A DNA stretch of 54,181 nucleotides from Bacillota bacterium. Lineage in GTDB: Bacteria; Bacillota; Clostridia; Lachnospirales; Lachnospiraceae. The position numbers and the translations under genes are program-made. Below the pieces are notes generated by a model. The model had not been told where the DNA came from. It saw only the letters and a program-made list of their open reading frames with translations, and did no database searches. The stretch covers positions 1 through 54,181 of the forward strand of contig JAEZFK010000055.1 in assembly GCA_023437715.1 (NCBI GenBank), written 5' to 3'. How positions within the stretch are numbered: position 1 is the first letter of the stretch; each line of letters begins with the position of its first letter. Shown here one piece after another: positions 26,526-35,631 of the stretch.

Positions 26526-26555
26526 ATATAATTTCTCCTATTCGTTTTATTTTGG

Positions 26556-27347
26556 CTACTGCATGGCCGTCAGGCCGCCGTCCACTCCCAGGATCTGGCC
26601 GCTGACAAAGGCGGCTGCATCGCTGCAGAGAAACAGGGCTGCTGCTGCCACATCCTCTTCCCGGCCGATGCGTCCCAGGGGAATGCGGTCGGTCAGGGTC
26701 TTATAAAAGACAGGGTCGTCCAGCTGGAAAGAGTTGATGGGGGTGCGGACGAAAGTAGGAGCAATGGCGTTGCAGGTAATGCCGTATTTTCCCCATTCGC
26801 AGGCCAGCTGCCGGGTGTACATGTTGACCGCCCCCTTGCTGGTGCAGTATGCAATGTAGTCCTGCTTTGTGCCGATAAGGCCTTTCACCGAGGAAAGATT
26901 GACGATGCGGCCGTATTGCCGGGGAATCATGCAGCGTTTTCCAACGGCCTGTGTCACGGTATGGAGGCCTTTCACATTTAAGCTCATTACCTGGTCAAAC
27001 TTTTCTTCCTCATAATCTTCTGCTGGCTGTAAGTGGTTCATTCCGGCACTGTTGACCAGGATGTCCACTGGGCCTAAGGCCTGTTCCACTTCATCCAGCA
27101 TTTTTCCAACCTCTTCCCGGCTGCGGATGTCGCAGCGGAGGGCAAGAAATTTCCGGCCTGCCTGCCGGGCCTCTTCTTCCAGGGAAGCGGCCTTTTCCGG
27201 GTGTCCGCCGCACACTGCCACATGGGCTCCCTTTTGGAGAAGAGCCCTTGCAATAGCGCTTCCCAGACCTCCGGTGCCTCCGGAGACGAGGGCTGTTTTC
27301 CCGGTCAGTGAAAACATGCTTTCATAGGTTTGGTTTTCCATTTCCAT
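26556..27347 (-). CDS. Short-chain dehydrogenase/reductase (gluconate 5-dehydrogenase-like)
   Basis: A 263-residue classical SDR. The cofactor loop is ALVSGGTGGLGSAIARALL, the structural NSAGMNH motif follows, and the catalytic Ser, Tyr and Lys lie in NLSSVKGL and YIAYCTSKGAV. The C-terminal LGVDGGLTAMQ is typical. AAAGGA lies 7 bp before the ATG at 27347, so I prefer that start; the longer frame only adds sequence overlapping the upstream gntR. The stop of gntR lies 26 bp inside this gene, pointing to translational coupling. Confidence 0.88.
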   Translation of the reverse strand: MEMENQTYESMFSLTGKTALVSGGTGGLGSAIARALLQKGAHVAVCGGHPEKAASLEEEARQAGRKFLALRCDIRSREEVGKMLDEVEQALGPVDILVNSAGMNHLQPAEDYEEEKFDQVMSLNVKGLHTVTQAVGKRCMIPRQYGRIVNLSSVKGLIGTKQDYIAYCTSKGAVNMYTRQLACEWGKYGITCNAIAPTFVRTPINSFQLDDPVFYKTLTDRIPLGRIGREEDVAAAALFLCSDAAAFVSGQILGVDGGLTAMQ

Positions 27348-28101
27348 AGAGAAGTCCTTTCTGATCCTGAAGGATGGACTCTGTTCCCTCCTCCCGTTCC
27401 TCAATGAAATAGTCCGGATAGCTTTCCTTTAAAGGAGATATCAAAAGGAGAATCCGGGATAAGTGGTGATGATAAATGGTGCACGCCCGGTCCGTGCTCC
27501 GTGCCGCCAGGGCATCGGTCAGGGCGGTTAAATCCATGAGAAAATCCTTTGTCACGGAAGCGCTGGAGGTGGATAAGTAAAGAAGTCTCTGTAAGTCCAT
27601 GCTGGCCTTCTGGAGCGAGTCCCATATATAATCCATCTTTCCCGCCAGCTCGTAGAGCAGACGGTAGTAGTCGATAATCAGCCGCGCGGACTGGGAAAGG
27701 TCTCCCTGCTCCAGATAATCTTCCTGCTGATTTAAGTTGTGATAGAGAATATCAAACTGGGGACGCTTGATATTTTTGACAAAGATGTTCTGAATCATGG
27801 CTACCCCCAGCTGGGTGTGAATCCAAAGGGTTTGTTCGATCCGTTCGCTGTCAATCCTGGAAACGAAAGCCCCTTTCTGGGGGATAATGTCCACCAGATT
27901 TTTTCGGGAAAGCTTGTACAGCGTATCGTGAACCGGGGTGCGGCTTATGTTTAACGCCTCAGCCAGCTCCACCTCATTCATCTTCCTGCCGGGAGGCAGG
28001 TGAAGATTTAAGATGAAGTGCCGGATGATTCTGTATGCGTACTGGCGCGCATCCTCCGTCCGTCTTCTGGTAGATAATTTTTGTAGCGGTATGAGTGACA
28101 T
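27322..28101 (-). CDS. GntR family regulator
   Basis: A 259-residue regulator. The winged helix spans about residues 15-85 (EVELAEALNISRTPVHDTLY, IIPQKGAFVSRI), and the rest is helical and FCD-like. As first gene of the minus-strand operon gntR-SDR-yiaL-M28 it probably controls its own operon. Its promoter is at 28215-28243. Confidence 0.87.
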   Translation of the reverse strand: MSLIPLQKLSTRRRTEDARQYAYRIIRHFILNLHLPPGRKMNEVELAEALNISRTPVHDTLYKLSRKNLVDIIPQKGAFVSRIDSERIEQTLWIHTQLGVAMIQNIFVKNIKRPQFDILYHNLNQQEDYLEQGDLSQSARLIIDYYRLLYELAGKMDYIWDSLQKASMDLQRLLYLSTSSASVTKDFLMDLTALTDALAARSTDRACTIYHHHLSRILLLISPLKESYPDYFIEEREEGTESILQDQKGLLYGNGKPNL

Positions 28102-28214
28102 GTAAAGCTCCGTTCTGCCGCTTTAAGCGGCGGAATAATTCAATAAAAACACACTATGCAAGTAGCTTGGATGCTTTTTCGTGGTGATTGTTCCATTGGA
28201 AAGAATCTCATATA

Positions 28215-28243
28215 ATTATACCATGAATTGGTTTGTTTTGTAA
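28215..28243 (-). promoter_or_regulatory. Promoter of the gntR-SDR-yiaL-M28 operon
   Basis: On the minus strand: TTACAA (28243-28238), a 17-bp spacer, TATAAT (28220-28215). The leader to ATG 28101 is about 105 nt and has a small GCCGC/GCGGC hairpin near its end. Confidence 0.6.
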
Positions 28244-28259
28244 CCCTTAACAATGAAAA

Positions 28260-28304
28260 GATGCGCATTGGTCCGCGGCGTTGAGAGCCGTTTCAATGCG
28301 CATC
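28260..28304 (-). terminator. Terminator of the BMP transporter operon
   Basis: GATGCGCATTG (28260-28270) pairs perfectly with CAATGCGCATC (28294-28304). On the minus strand a TTTTC tract follows. It lies 45 bp beyond the stop of the binding-protein gene. Confidence 0.75.
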
Positions 28305-28348
28305 CTTTTAGTCTGCATGTGATTTTGTATGGTTCGCTCCCTTTGATA

Positions 28349-29431
28349 TTACTGGATGAAGCTTCCTGATTTAATCTGGTCGACGATTTCCTTATACTGG
28401 GTCTGAACGTCTGCCGGAACAAGGTCTGAAAAGGTTCCGATGCTTAAGCAGCCATTGCTTAAATCTCCGTAGATGGTTTTGTTGCCGAAAGAGCCGGATT
28501 CCACATCCTTCATACATTCCTTAAGTAAGGCTGCGTTGTCGGTAACTACGGAGCAGATGATGATCTTGTCACCGGCAGAGCCTAAATCTCCGGGCTGTCC
28601 GATGTCGTATCTGTTTTCAGAACCTGCAAGGGCCTCCCGTGCCCCGGTGTCGACCGCAGAGGCATCGCCGAACATAACGTCCACATTATAGGTGGAAACC
28701 ATGGAGGAAGCGATTTCCTTTCCTTTCGCTGTGTCGCTGAAGGAACCGGCGTAAGCGGAGGAAACCTTGACATCCGGATTCACCTTCTGGGCAGCCTTTT
28801 CATAGCATTCCAGCTTTGCCTTGGTGGTGTCAAGCTCCATGCCTCCGATGAAGCCGATATTGTTGGTCTTGGTCATAAGGCCTGCCAGGGCGCCTGCCAT
28901 ATAGCCGATCTGTTTTGCATCGGGAAGGATGGAAGCGATGTTATCCGTCTCCACTGTCCCGTTTAACAGCGCAAACTTAATCTCAGGGTATTCTTCCGCC
29001 ACCTGCTTTACCGCGTCGGTGTACTGATTGCCGGGAGCAAAGATGAGGTTATAGCCCAGCTCTGCGTAATCCGTCATTACTGTGGTAAAATCCGCTGTTG
29101 CCACATTATCGGTGTATACAGTATCCCAGCCGCTGTCCTTGGCAGCGTCAACCATTGCCTGGTAACAGCTTGCTCCCCAGCCTCCGTCCGAAACGGATGA
29201 GTCCAGAACCATAGCCACCTTAAAATCCTTGGCTTCTCCGCTTTCAGAAGAGGCTGCCGTTGTTTCGGCTGCTGTGGTGGTGGCTGCGGCGGCAGAGGTG
29301 TCTGCCTGGGTGGTACCTGCTGCGGTGGCTTCTGCGGAAGCGGTGGGGACGGAGCTGCCGCATGCTGCCAGGCTCATGGCTGTGAGAGCTGCCGCCATAA
29401 ACATTGCGATGGTTTTCATAGTCTTTTTCAT
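28349..29431 (-). CDS. BMP family lipoprotein, ABC importer substrate-binding protein
   Basis: A 360-residue secreted lipoprotein. The lipobox is LAAC with the modified Cys at 24, followed by a Thr/Ala/Ser-rich linker to about residue 65. The BMP domain then starts KVAMVLDSSVSDGGWGASC and includes IFAPGNQYTDAV and IGFIGGMELDTTK. BMP proteins bind nucleosides or similar compounds for import. It is the last gene of the operon after two permeases and an ATPase. AAAAGGAGG lies 8 bp before the ATG. Confidence 0.92.
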   Translation of the reverse strand: MKKTMKTIAMFMAAALTAMSLAACGSSVPTASAEATAAGTTQADTSAAAATTTAAETTAASSESGEAKDFKVAMVLDSSVSDGGWGASCYQAMVDAAKDSGWDTVYTDNVATADFTTVMTDYAELGYNLIFAPGNQYTDAVKQVAEEYPEIKFALLNGTVETDNIASILPDAKQIGYMAGALAGLMTKTNNIGFIGGMELDTTKAKLECYEKAAQKVNPDVKVSSAYAGSFSDTAKGKEIASSMVSTYNVDVMFGDASAVDTGAREALAGSENRYDIGQPGDLGSAGDKIIICSVVTDNAALLKECMKDVESGSFGNKTIYGDLSNGCLSIGTFSDLVPADVQTQYKEIVDQIKSGSFIQ

Positions 29432-29494
29432 AATAAAGTCCTCCTTTTCACGTGTGAAATTATATATAACTGCAGGAAAATCCTGTAATTACCG

Positions 29495-30436
29495 TCAGCG
29501 TTCTTCCCGGTAGTAGGGCTGGCCGTTGGCCTTGGGACCGCTCTTTTTTATGCCGAAGAATGCCAGAACGAACAGGGTGCACAAATAAGGGATCATCTGA
29601 AGAATCTGGTATGGGGTGGAAGGGCTTAAAAGCTGCAAACGGATCTGAAGAGCGTCACAAAAGCCAAAGAGCAGGCAGGCCAGCAGAACGCCGGTGGGCA
29701 TCCAGCGGCCGAAGATGACGGCGGACAATGCAATGAAGCCCCGGCCGGCAACAATCCCTTCCGAATAAGTGCTTGTATAGCAGATGGTTAAGTATGCTCC
29801 TCCAATGCCTGATAAAGCGCCGCAGATGATGCAGGCAATGTATTTCTGAAGCGTTACATTGATTCCCAGGGATTCCGCTGCCTTGGGGAATTCTCCCACA
29901 GCCTTGAAATTCAGCCCGGCCTTTGTCCGGTTTAGGAAAACAGCGGTGACGGGAACCAGGAGATAGGCCAGATATACCAGGGGAATATGGTTGAAAAAGA
30001 CTGGTCCCACAACCGGTATTTTGGAAAGCAGCGGTATCGGCACTTCTTTCATGGACACACCCTGGATCAGGGTGGAGGTATCCGAAAATGACAGACGGTA
30101 AATAAAGGAGGCCAGTGCAGGAGCCAGAATGTTGATTGCCATGCCATATACGATCTGAGGGGCGCACAGCCGGATGGTACAGAAAGCATAGATCATGTTG
30201 ACGGCAATTCCGGCAAGGGCCCCGGCTGCGATTCCTGCCATAGGGCTTCCCGTACGAAAGCCGATGAGAAAGCCCACTAAGGCTCCCAGTGACATGATGC
30301 CGTCCAGACCGATATTCACAAGGCCTGCCCGTTCCGAATAGGTTTCCGCCAGTGCCACAAACAGGATAGGCGTTGCCATGCGGACGGTGGATAAGAGCAG
30401 TTCCACAAAAAAGTTTAAGTTGAAAAAAGCTTCCAT
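29495..30436 (-). CDS. ABC importer permease, BMP-associated (NupQ/YufQ type)
   Basis: A 313-residue permease of the branched-chain amino-acid/ribose-type permease fold used by BMP systems, with about 8-9 membrane segments (ERAGLVNIGLDGIMSLGALV, GRGFIALSAVIFGRWMPTG). I place the start at 30436: AAGGAGG is 8 bp upstream, and the ATG overlaps the previous stop by one base (TAATG), a sign of translational coupling. The 321-residue reading from 30460 lacks a site. Confidence 0.9.
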   Translation of the reverse strand: MEAFFNLNFFVELLLSTVRMATPILFVALAETYSERAGLVNIGLDGIMSLGALVGFLIGFRTGSPMAGIAAGALAGIAVNMIYAFCTIRLCAPQIVYGMAINILAPALASFIYRLSFSDTSTLIQGVSMKEVPIPLLSKIPVVGPVFFNHIPLVYLAYLLVPVTAVFLNRTKAGLNFKAVGEFPKAAESLGINVTLQKYIACIICGALSGIGGAYLTICYTSTYSEGIVAGRGFIALSAVIFGRWMPTGVLLACLLFGFCDALQIRLQLLSPSTPYQILQMIPYLCTLFVLAFFGIKKSGPKANGQPYYREER

Positions 30437-31497
30437 TAGCTGACCGCCTCCTTTTTCCATGGTAGTTTGCTTAAATATTGCCGGATCGACGGCAGCTTTA
30501 AGAGGGCAGTGCCTGCGACGGCAAAGATGATGACCAGTGCCTGAATAATGTCCACAATTGAGGTGGGCACCTGCATTCCGGTCTGCAGGGTGCTGGCCCC
30601 CTTTCTCAAGACGGCAAAGATAAATGCCACAACTGCGGTGCCGATGGGGTTTAACTGAGCGATGAGCGCAATTGCCACCCCGTCAAAGCCGTAACCCTGT
30701 CCAAAGCCGCTCATGAGACGGAGCTGCTTTCCGTGGAGCTCCACGCTGCCTCCAAGGCCCGCCATTCCCCCGGAAATGATAAAGGAAAAAAGGATATACC
30801 GGTTTACCGGAAAGCCGTTAAAAAAGGCGGCGGTTACATTTAAGCCCACTGCCCGCAGCTTAAAGCCCTTGGAGGTATGGAAAAGGAAGTAATAGCAGGC
30901 AAGAGCCAGGAAAAGTGCAATTCCGATTCCCCAGTGTGCGGGAAAGCTCTTGGAAACAACCGAAATTTTCGTGCTGTCGGGAACGGCATAGGTCTGAGGA
31001 ACGCTTCCGTCCCGCAAAAGGGCGGTGTATACGTAGCCCATGAAGAGAGCAGCCACATAGTTCAGCATGATGCTGACAATCATCTCATTTAATCCCCGGG
31101 TGATTTTTAGAATTCCGGGAATTGCTCCCCACAGGGCGCCGCCTGCCATGCCCGCCAGCAGGCTTGCCAGAAGCCCGGGCAGGCCCTCCATACCGGATTT
31201 GGTGATAAAGAAGATACTGGCTACAGCGCCTATAATAAACTGTCCTTCTCCTCCGAGATTGAAGACGCCGCATTTATAAGAGAAGGAAGCGGTCAGGCCC
31301 GTGAAGATCAGGGGACAGGCGATGACCAGTGTCTGGGCCACCTTCCGGCTGCTTCCGAAAGCGCCGGAAAACAGATAACCGTAGGCCTGAAAAGGATTCT
31401 TTCCCAGGCACAGGATGATGATGCCTCCGATGACAAAGGCCACCAGAATGGAAATGACCGGTACGATGATTTTTGTAAAATTTTCTCTTTGTTTCAT
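30436..31497 (-). CDS. ABC importer permease, BMP-associated (NupP/YufP type)
   Basis: A 353-residue inner-membrane permease, partner of the downstream permease. Family features include FSYKCGVFNLGGEGQFIIGA, the coupling region around GLNEMIVSIMLNYVAALFMG and GFGYGFDGVAIALIAQLNP-like blocks near the C-terminus. It starts 3 bp after the ATPase stop. Confidence 0.9.
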   Translation of the reverse strand: MKQRENFTKIIVPVISILVAFVIGGIIILCLGKNPFQAYGYLFSGAFGSSRKVAQTLVIACPLIFTGLTASFSYKCGVFNLGGEGQFIIGAVASIFFITKSGMEGLPGLLASLLAGMAGGALWGAIPGILKITRGLNEMIVSIMLNYVAALFMGYVYTALLRDGSVPQTYAVPDSTKISVVSKSFPAHWGIGIALFLALACYYFLFHTSKGFKLRAVGLNVTAAFFNGFPVNRYILFSFIISGGMAGLGGSVELHGKQLRLMSGFGQGYGFDGVAIALIAQLNPIGTAVVAFIFAVLRKGASTLQTGMQVPTSIVDIIQALVIIFAVAGTALLKLPSIRQYLSKLPWKKEAVS

Positions 31498-31500
31498 GTC

Positions 31501-33015
31501 CTAATTCCCCTTTCCGGCCATTGCCAGTGAGATTTCTTCGATGGGCGGCTGATCTCCCCCATAGGTTCCCATGACCCGGCCCTCAAACATGACAATGATC
31601 CGGTCGGAAAGCTTTAAAATCTCATCAAAGTCCGCGCTGATTAAAAGGATGCCGCAGCCCTTATCCCTGGCTGCAACCATGGTGTCATGGACATATCCGG
31701 CAGCCCCGATGTCCAGCCCTCTGGTGGGATGGACCGCCACTAAAAGCTCCGGCTGGCTTTCCAGTTCTCTTGCCAGAATGATCTTCTGCTGGTTTCCGCC
31801 GGATAAATTGCGGACCTCCTGCTCAATGGAAGCGCAGCGGATATCATTTTTTTCCTGCATGTCAAGGGCAAAGGCAGTAATGGCTTTTCTCTTCAACAAT
31901 GCACCCCGGCAATAGGAAAAACGCCTTTCTTCCGTGGATTTTAACACCAGGTTTTCCCGGACAGTCATGCTGCCGATGAGGCCCATTTTATTCCGGTCCT
32001 CGGGCACGTGGGAAACGTGGGAAAGGATGAAGCCGTTTGGAGCAAACCTTGAGACCCGGGAAGCCTTTAAGGCTACGGTGCCCCCGTCCGGGGAAATGAC
32101 CCCGGAGGCCAGCTGGGCCAGCTGGGACTGGCCGTTTCCGTCCACGCCGGCAATGCCCAGGATTTCTCCTTTTTTTACCGTAAGGCTCACATCATTTAAG
32201 CCGCTGTGCTTGTGCTGCTTCTGGTAGTCCACATGCTCCAGGCGCAGCACCTCTTCTCCGGGAGCGGTCACTTTCCGGTAATTGCTGGGTGTCATCTCCC
32301 GGCCGATCATCAAATTGGCAAGCTGGGTTCCGTCCGTCTGGTCCCTGCCTAAGGTGGTCACGGTTTCTCCTGCCCGGAGTATGGTAATGCGGTCGCTGAT
32401 GGCAAGGACCTCACGCATTTTATGGGAAATAAAGATAACAGATTTGTTTTCGCCTGTCAGCTTGCGGATGATGGCAAAGAGACCCTCCGCCTCAAGGTCG
32501 GTAAGTACGGCTGTAGGCTCGTCTAAAATGAGAAGTTCGGCTCCCCGGTATAAGGCTTTTAAAATTTCCACTCTTTGCTGTGCCCCCACGGAAATTTCCG
32601 TAACAGGCTTGTCCAGCTCAACGTCTAAGCCGTATTTTTGGGAGAGGGCAAGAATATCTTTTTTCAGCTGTTCCTTATGAATGAATACGGAAGAATCTTT
32701 TTTGCTTCCCAGAATAATATTTTCAAAGACAGTCATGGCTTCTATGAGCATGAAATGCTGATGGACCATGCCGATTCCCAGTCTCACGGCTGCTTTGGGG
32801 GATTCGATTTTCACTTTCTCCCCGCGCAAATGGATTTCTCCGGCGGTGGGCTGGTATAGGCCCATGAGAATATTCATCAGGGTGCTTTTACCGGCTCCGT
32901 TTTCGCCCAACAGGGTATGTACTTCTCCCTCCCGTACCGAGAGATTGATGTTGCGGTTGGCGTACACCTCACCAAACTGTTTGGTGATATGCTCCATTTT
33001 CAGCAGCTCTTTCAT
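31501..33015 (-). CDS. ABC importer ATP-binding protein, two nucleotide-binding domains (NupO/YufO type)
   Basis: A 504-residue double ATPase. The first domain has LLGENGAGKSTL, ISVGAQQRVEILKAL and LLILDEPTAVLT. The second has the degenerate Walker A GVDGNGQSQLAQ and the signature NLSGGNQQKIILAREL, as usual for sugar and nucleoside importers of this class, where the second site is weak. AGGAGG lies 5 bp before the ATG. It powers the two permeases downstream. Confidence 0.93.
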   Translation of the reverse strand: MKELLKMEHITKQFGEVYANRNINLSVREGEVHTLLGENGAGKSTLMNILMGLYQPTAGEIHLRGEKVKIESPKAAVRLGIGMVHQHFMLIEAMTVFENIILGSKKDSSVFIHKEQLKKDILALSQKYGLDVELDKPVTEISVGAQQRVEILKALYRGAELLILDEPTAVLTDLEAEGLFAIIRKLTGENKSVIFISHKMREVLAISDRITILRAGETVTTLGRDQTDGTQLANLMIGREMTPSNYRKVTAPGEEVLRLEHVDYQKQHKHSGLNDVSLTVKKGEILGIAGVDGNGQSQLAQLASGVISPDGGTVALKASRVSRFAPNGFILSHVSHVPEDRNKMGLIGSMTVRENLVLKSTEERRFSYCRGALLKRKAITAFALDMQEKNDIRCASIEQEVRNLSGGNQQKIILARELESQPELLVAVHPTRGLDIGAAGYVHDTMVAARDKGCGILLISADFDEILKLSDRIIVMFEGRVMGTYGGDQPPIEEISLAMAGKGN

Positions 33016-33024
33016 GAATTCCTC

Positions 33025-33627
33025 CTATTCCCTGATTTCCTTTATCAGGATTTCTTTGCAGTATTCAAAATATGATTCTAAGTCAAAGGCCTGCTTATCC
33101 GCCAGAAACTGGACCGCAGCCCCTTCTAACAGGGAAACTGTGATGCCGGAAAGCAGGTTTTGCTTTGAGAGCGGCATCCTTGGCGAAAAGCAGACGATCA
33201 TATCGCGGATCTCCTGGCGCCAGCTTTCAAAGGAACGGCAGAACTCCTGGTGCATATCCGGTTCCAGCCGTGACTGGTTCCAGAAGTCCAGCTCTGCAAT
33301 GTCATACTTATTTTCTTTCTGAATGGTATAAAGCTTTTGTTTAATGAAAACATCCAGATGCTCCTCAAGAGACTGAGAGGGGCTGGTTTTTAAAAGAGCG
33401 CTGGAATGCTGGCGGATTTCCCGGTAATGGCTTAAGACCTTTTTCTGGACGGCAAGGAGAAGGTCTTTTTTGCTGATATAGTAATAGTGGACATTGGACT
33501 GGACCACATGGGCCCTTTCCGCCACCTGCCGGATTCTGAGTCCGCCTATGGTCTTTTCCTGAATAACATCCAGAGCGGCGTCCAGTATCCGGTCCTCTGT
33601 TGATGTTTTCCAATCATTTGTTCTCAT
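33025..33627 (-). CDS. TetR family regulator of the BMP importer operon
   Basis: A 200-residue TetR-type regulator. The HTH is RILDAALDVIQEKTIGGLRI followed by VAERAHVVQSNVHYYYISKK. The C-terminal ligand domain resembles the BetI-like class with a conserved FWNQSRLEP. I place the start at 33627, where GGGGG lies 6 bp upstream; the longer frame runs through the operator. It is the first gene of the importer operon, 10 bp before the ATPase gene. Confidence 0.87.
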   Translation of the reverse strand: MRTNDWKTSTEDRILDAALDVIQEKTIGGLRIRQVAERAHVVQSNVHYYYISKKDLLLAVQKKVLSHYREIRQHSSALLKTSPSQSLEEHLDVFIKQKLYTIQKENKYDIAELDFWNQSRLEPDMHQEFCRSFESWRQEIRDMIVCFSPRMPLSKQNLLSGITVSLLEGAAVQFLADKQAFDLESYFEYCKEILIKEIRE

Positions 33628-33640
33628 AATCATCCCCCTT

Positions 33641-33656
33641 TTGGTCAGTCGATCAA
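33641..33656 (-). promoter_or_regulatory. Probable TetR operator
   Basis: TTGGTCAGTCGATCAA is an imperfect 16-bp palindrome (TTGnTC and GAnCAA arms; 12 of 16 positions symmetric) lying 14 bp upstream of the tetR ATG, as expected for autorepression. Confidence 0.6.
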
Positions 33657-33747
33657 TTTCTTGCATTATACGGAAGTGACCTTTGGGTGTCAACAATAAG
33701 AAAAAATAATTGGTAATGTAAAGTGAAAGGTTAATATTATCAAACAA

Positions 33748-34214
33748 ATCCGTTCGAAGTTAAGCAAAATAGAAAAAATAATAAGGCGAAAAAGGGGATT
33801 TTCCAAAGAATGGTATATATTCAGAAAATCAGAAAATAATAAGAAAAAGCTGGTATATCAGAATTAACATCAGAATTATAATAAGGCCTCGCCGGAAGGT
33901 TTTTTAAAACGGCGCGGCATCCGGTCTTTGGTTCCAGGAAAATAAGAACTGATATATCAGCACGAAAACCAGACACTAATTCTGTGGTTTTAATCCTGTC
34001 AAAACACAGAGCTAATGAGAAATAAAACACATTATTTTGTGAAAAATAGACAAAATAACTGCGAAAAAACTGGTACAATACCTGTATACAACCTAATATT
34101 TTAGTACTAATATATTAGTGTAAACAGCGGCATGATGCCGCTTAAGGGGTGGCGGAAAGCTTAAAAGGCTTTCTCCAGGTTTCTATTAAACTATTTTTTT
34201 AAAGGAGGGTTCAT
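33748..34214 (+). promoter_or_regulatory. Control region of cassette B
   Basis: A 467-bp AT-rich gap between divergent tetR and permease genes. Symmetric elements cluster near 34074-34118: TACAAT (possible -10, 34074-34079), TGTATACA (34083-34090), TTAGTACTAA (34101-34110) and CTAATATATTAG (34107-34118), with CTAATAT repeated at 34093 and 34107. No good -35 matches the -10, so activation may be needed. TGTATACAA resembles the TTGTATGCAA boxes before cassette A. GATATATCAG-like repeats near 33853 and 33949 are also present. Confidence 0.45.
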
Positions 34215-35558
34215 ATGAACGTCAATGTTATCATCGGAATTATCATGATTCTGTCTTTCCTTGGCATGGTATGGTACTGTGTAAAAGGGCTCAACCTCAT
34301 GGTGGGATTTGCAGTCATGGCAACGTTCTGGACAGCACTTGCGCTGGTGGGAAATTCTATTACACCTAATTCTGCAATGGAAGGCAAGTCATTTATTGAT
34401 GTACTGACTTATGTATATGCGGATGGTCCTGCCGGATATGCAAAATCCATTCTGGTTAACGTATTCTTCGGAGCATTCTTCGGCAGGGTCCTGGTGGATA
34501 CGGGAATTGCATCAACACTCATCCGTAAGGTTGTTGAGCTGGGCGGAGATAAGCCGAGGATCACCATGGGACTGCTGTGCATCGTTACGGCAATTATCTT
34601 TATGTCCATGACAGGAATCGGTCCTGTAATCTCCATTGCGGTTATCGTGCTCCCGATCATGCTGTCTCTGGGCATTCCGGCGCCTATCGCCATGTTCAGC
34701 TTTATGGGATCCATTATGGCCGGTATCTTCGGCAATATTGTAAACTTCAAACAGTATCAGACAATTTATGCAGGCTTTAATCCGGCTGCAGAAAACTATA
34801 CTTACAATGATTATTTTCAGATGGGCATTATCTGTATGGCAGTTGCGCTGGTAGTGGTGCTGGTCGTAGCCAACCTTTCCATGAGCAAAAAGGCGGCTCA
34901 TGCCTGGGCGGCAAAATCCTTTACCGTAAGTGATAATGCTCCGGCTATTTCCTGGATTTCCGTAATTCTCCCGGTTCTGGGTGTTGTTGTCTTTCAAATC
35001 CCCATTATCCTGGGATTCTGCCTTGCCGGCATTTACGCACTTATAACCACAGGAAAGATGAAAGGAACCTATTCTGATATCTGCCGGCTTTTTGCCAAGC
35101 TGTTTACCGATGGTTCCATTGATGTCGCTCCTATGATCGGCTTTTTGCTTACTCTGTCCATGTTCAACAACGCTGCTGCATATGCCGCACCGTATTTTAC
35201 TTCTATTTTAGGAGGCTTTGTTCCAAGGAGCGCTCTTGTCCTCGCCCTTGTTTTTGCAATCCTGACGCCTCTGGGCTTCTTTAGAGGTCCTTTGAACCTG
35301 GTTGGATGCGGAACTGCAATTCTGGCGGTTGTAATTGCCACACTTCCCAACGCGCCGGTTGCATTCTTATATCCTCTGTTTGCCATAACAACCATTGCAC
35401 CGCAGCATCTGGACATCACTCAGTCCTGGGTAGCCTGGGGCTTCGGTTATACAAAGGTTTCGACAAAGGATTATATGAAAATGTCCATACCCACAGGTTG
35501 GATCGTCGGCTTTATCTGCTGCATCCTCGCCTTTGTTCTTTACGGTGGGTTAATGTAA
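34215..35558 (+). CDS. Multi-spanning secondary transporter, cassette B
   Basis: A 447-residue paralogue of the permease at 14474. Shared blocks include YCVKGLNLMVGF, DTGIASTLIRKVVELGGDKP, VIVLPIMLSLGIP, APMIGFLLTLSMFN and TQSWVAWGFGYTKV. About 11-12 membrane segments. Clear similarity at both ends with lower similarity in the loop around residue 185 suggests old duplication and altered specificity. AAAGGAGGG lies 6 bp before the ATG. Family: GntP/CitMHS-like organic-acid permease, by fold resemblance only. Confidence 0.8.
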   Translation: MNVNVIIGIIMILSFLGMVWYCVKGLNLMVGFAVMATFWTALALVGNSITPNSAMEGKSFIDVLTYVYADGPAGYAKSILVNVFFGAFFGRVLVDTGIASTLIRKVVELGGDKPRITMGLLCIVTAIIFMSMTGIGPVISIAVIVLPIMLSLGIPAPIAMFSFMGSIMAGIFGNIVNFKQYQTIYAGFNPAAENYTYNDYFQMGIICMAVALVVVLVVANLSMSKKAAHAWAAKSFTVSDNAPAISWISVILPVLGVVVFQIPIILGFCLAGIYALITTGKMKGTYSDICRLFAKLFTDGSIDVAPMIGFLLTLSMFNNAAAYAAPYFTSILGGFVPRSALVLALVFAILTPLGFFRGPLNLVGCGTAILAVVIATLPNAPVAFLYPLFAITTIAPQHLDITQSWVAWGFGYTKVSTKDYMKMSIPTGWIVGFICCILAFVLYGGLM

Positions 35559-35577
35559 GTCGATATGAAATAAATGC

Positions 35578-35605
35578 GGAACTGGCAGGAAACGCTGCCA
35601 GTTCC
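35578..35605 (+). terminator. Hairpin between permease and hyuA-like gene, cassette B
   Basis: GGAACTGGCAG and CTGCCAGTTCC form a perfect 11-bp stem with a 6-nt loop, followed by CTCTTTAG. It is probably a partial terminator or stabilising element, at the same place as the hairpin in cassette A. Confidence 0.6.
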
Positions 35606-35631
35606 CTCTTTAGAAAGGAACGGTTATAAGA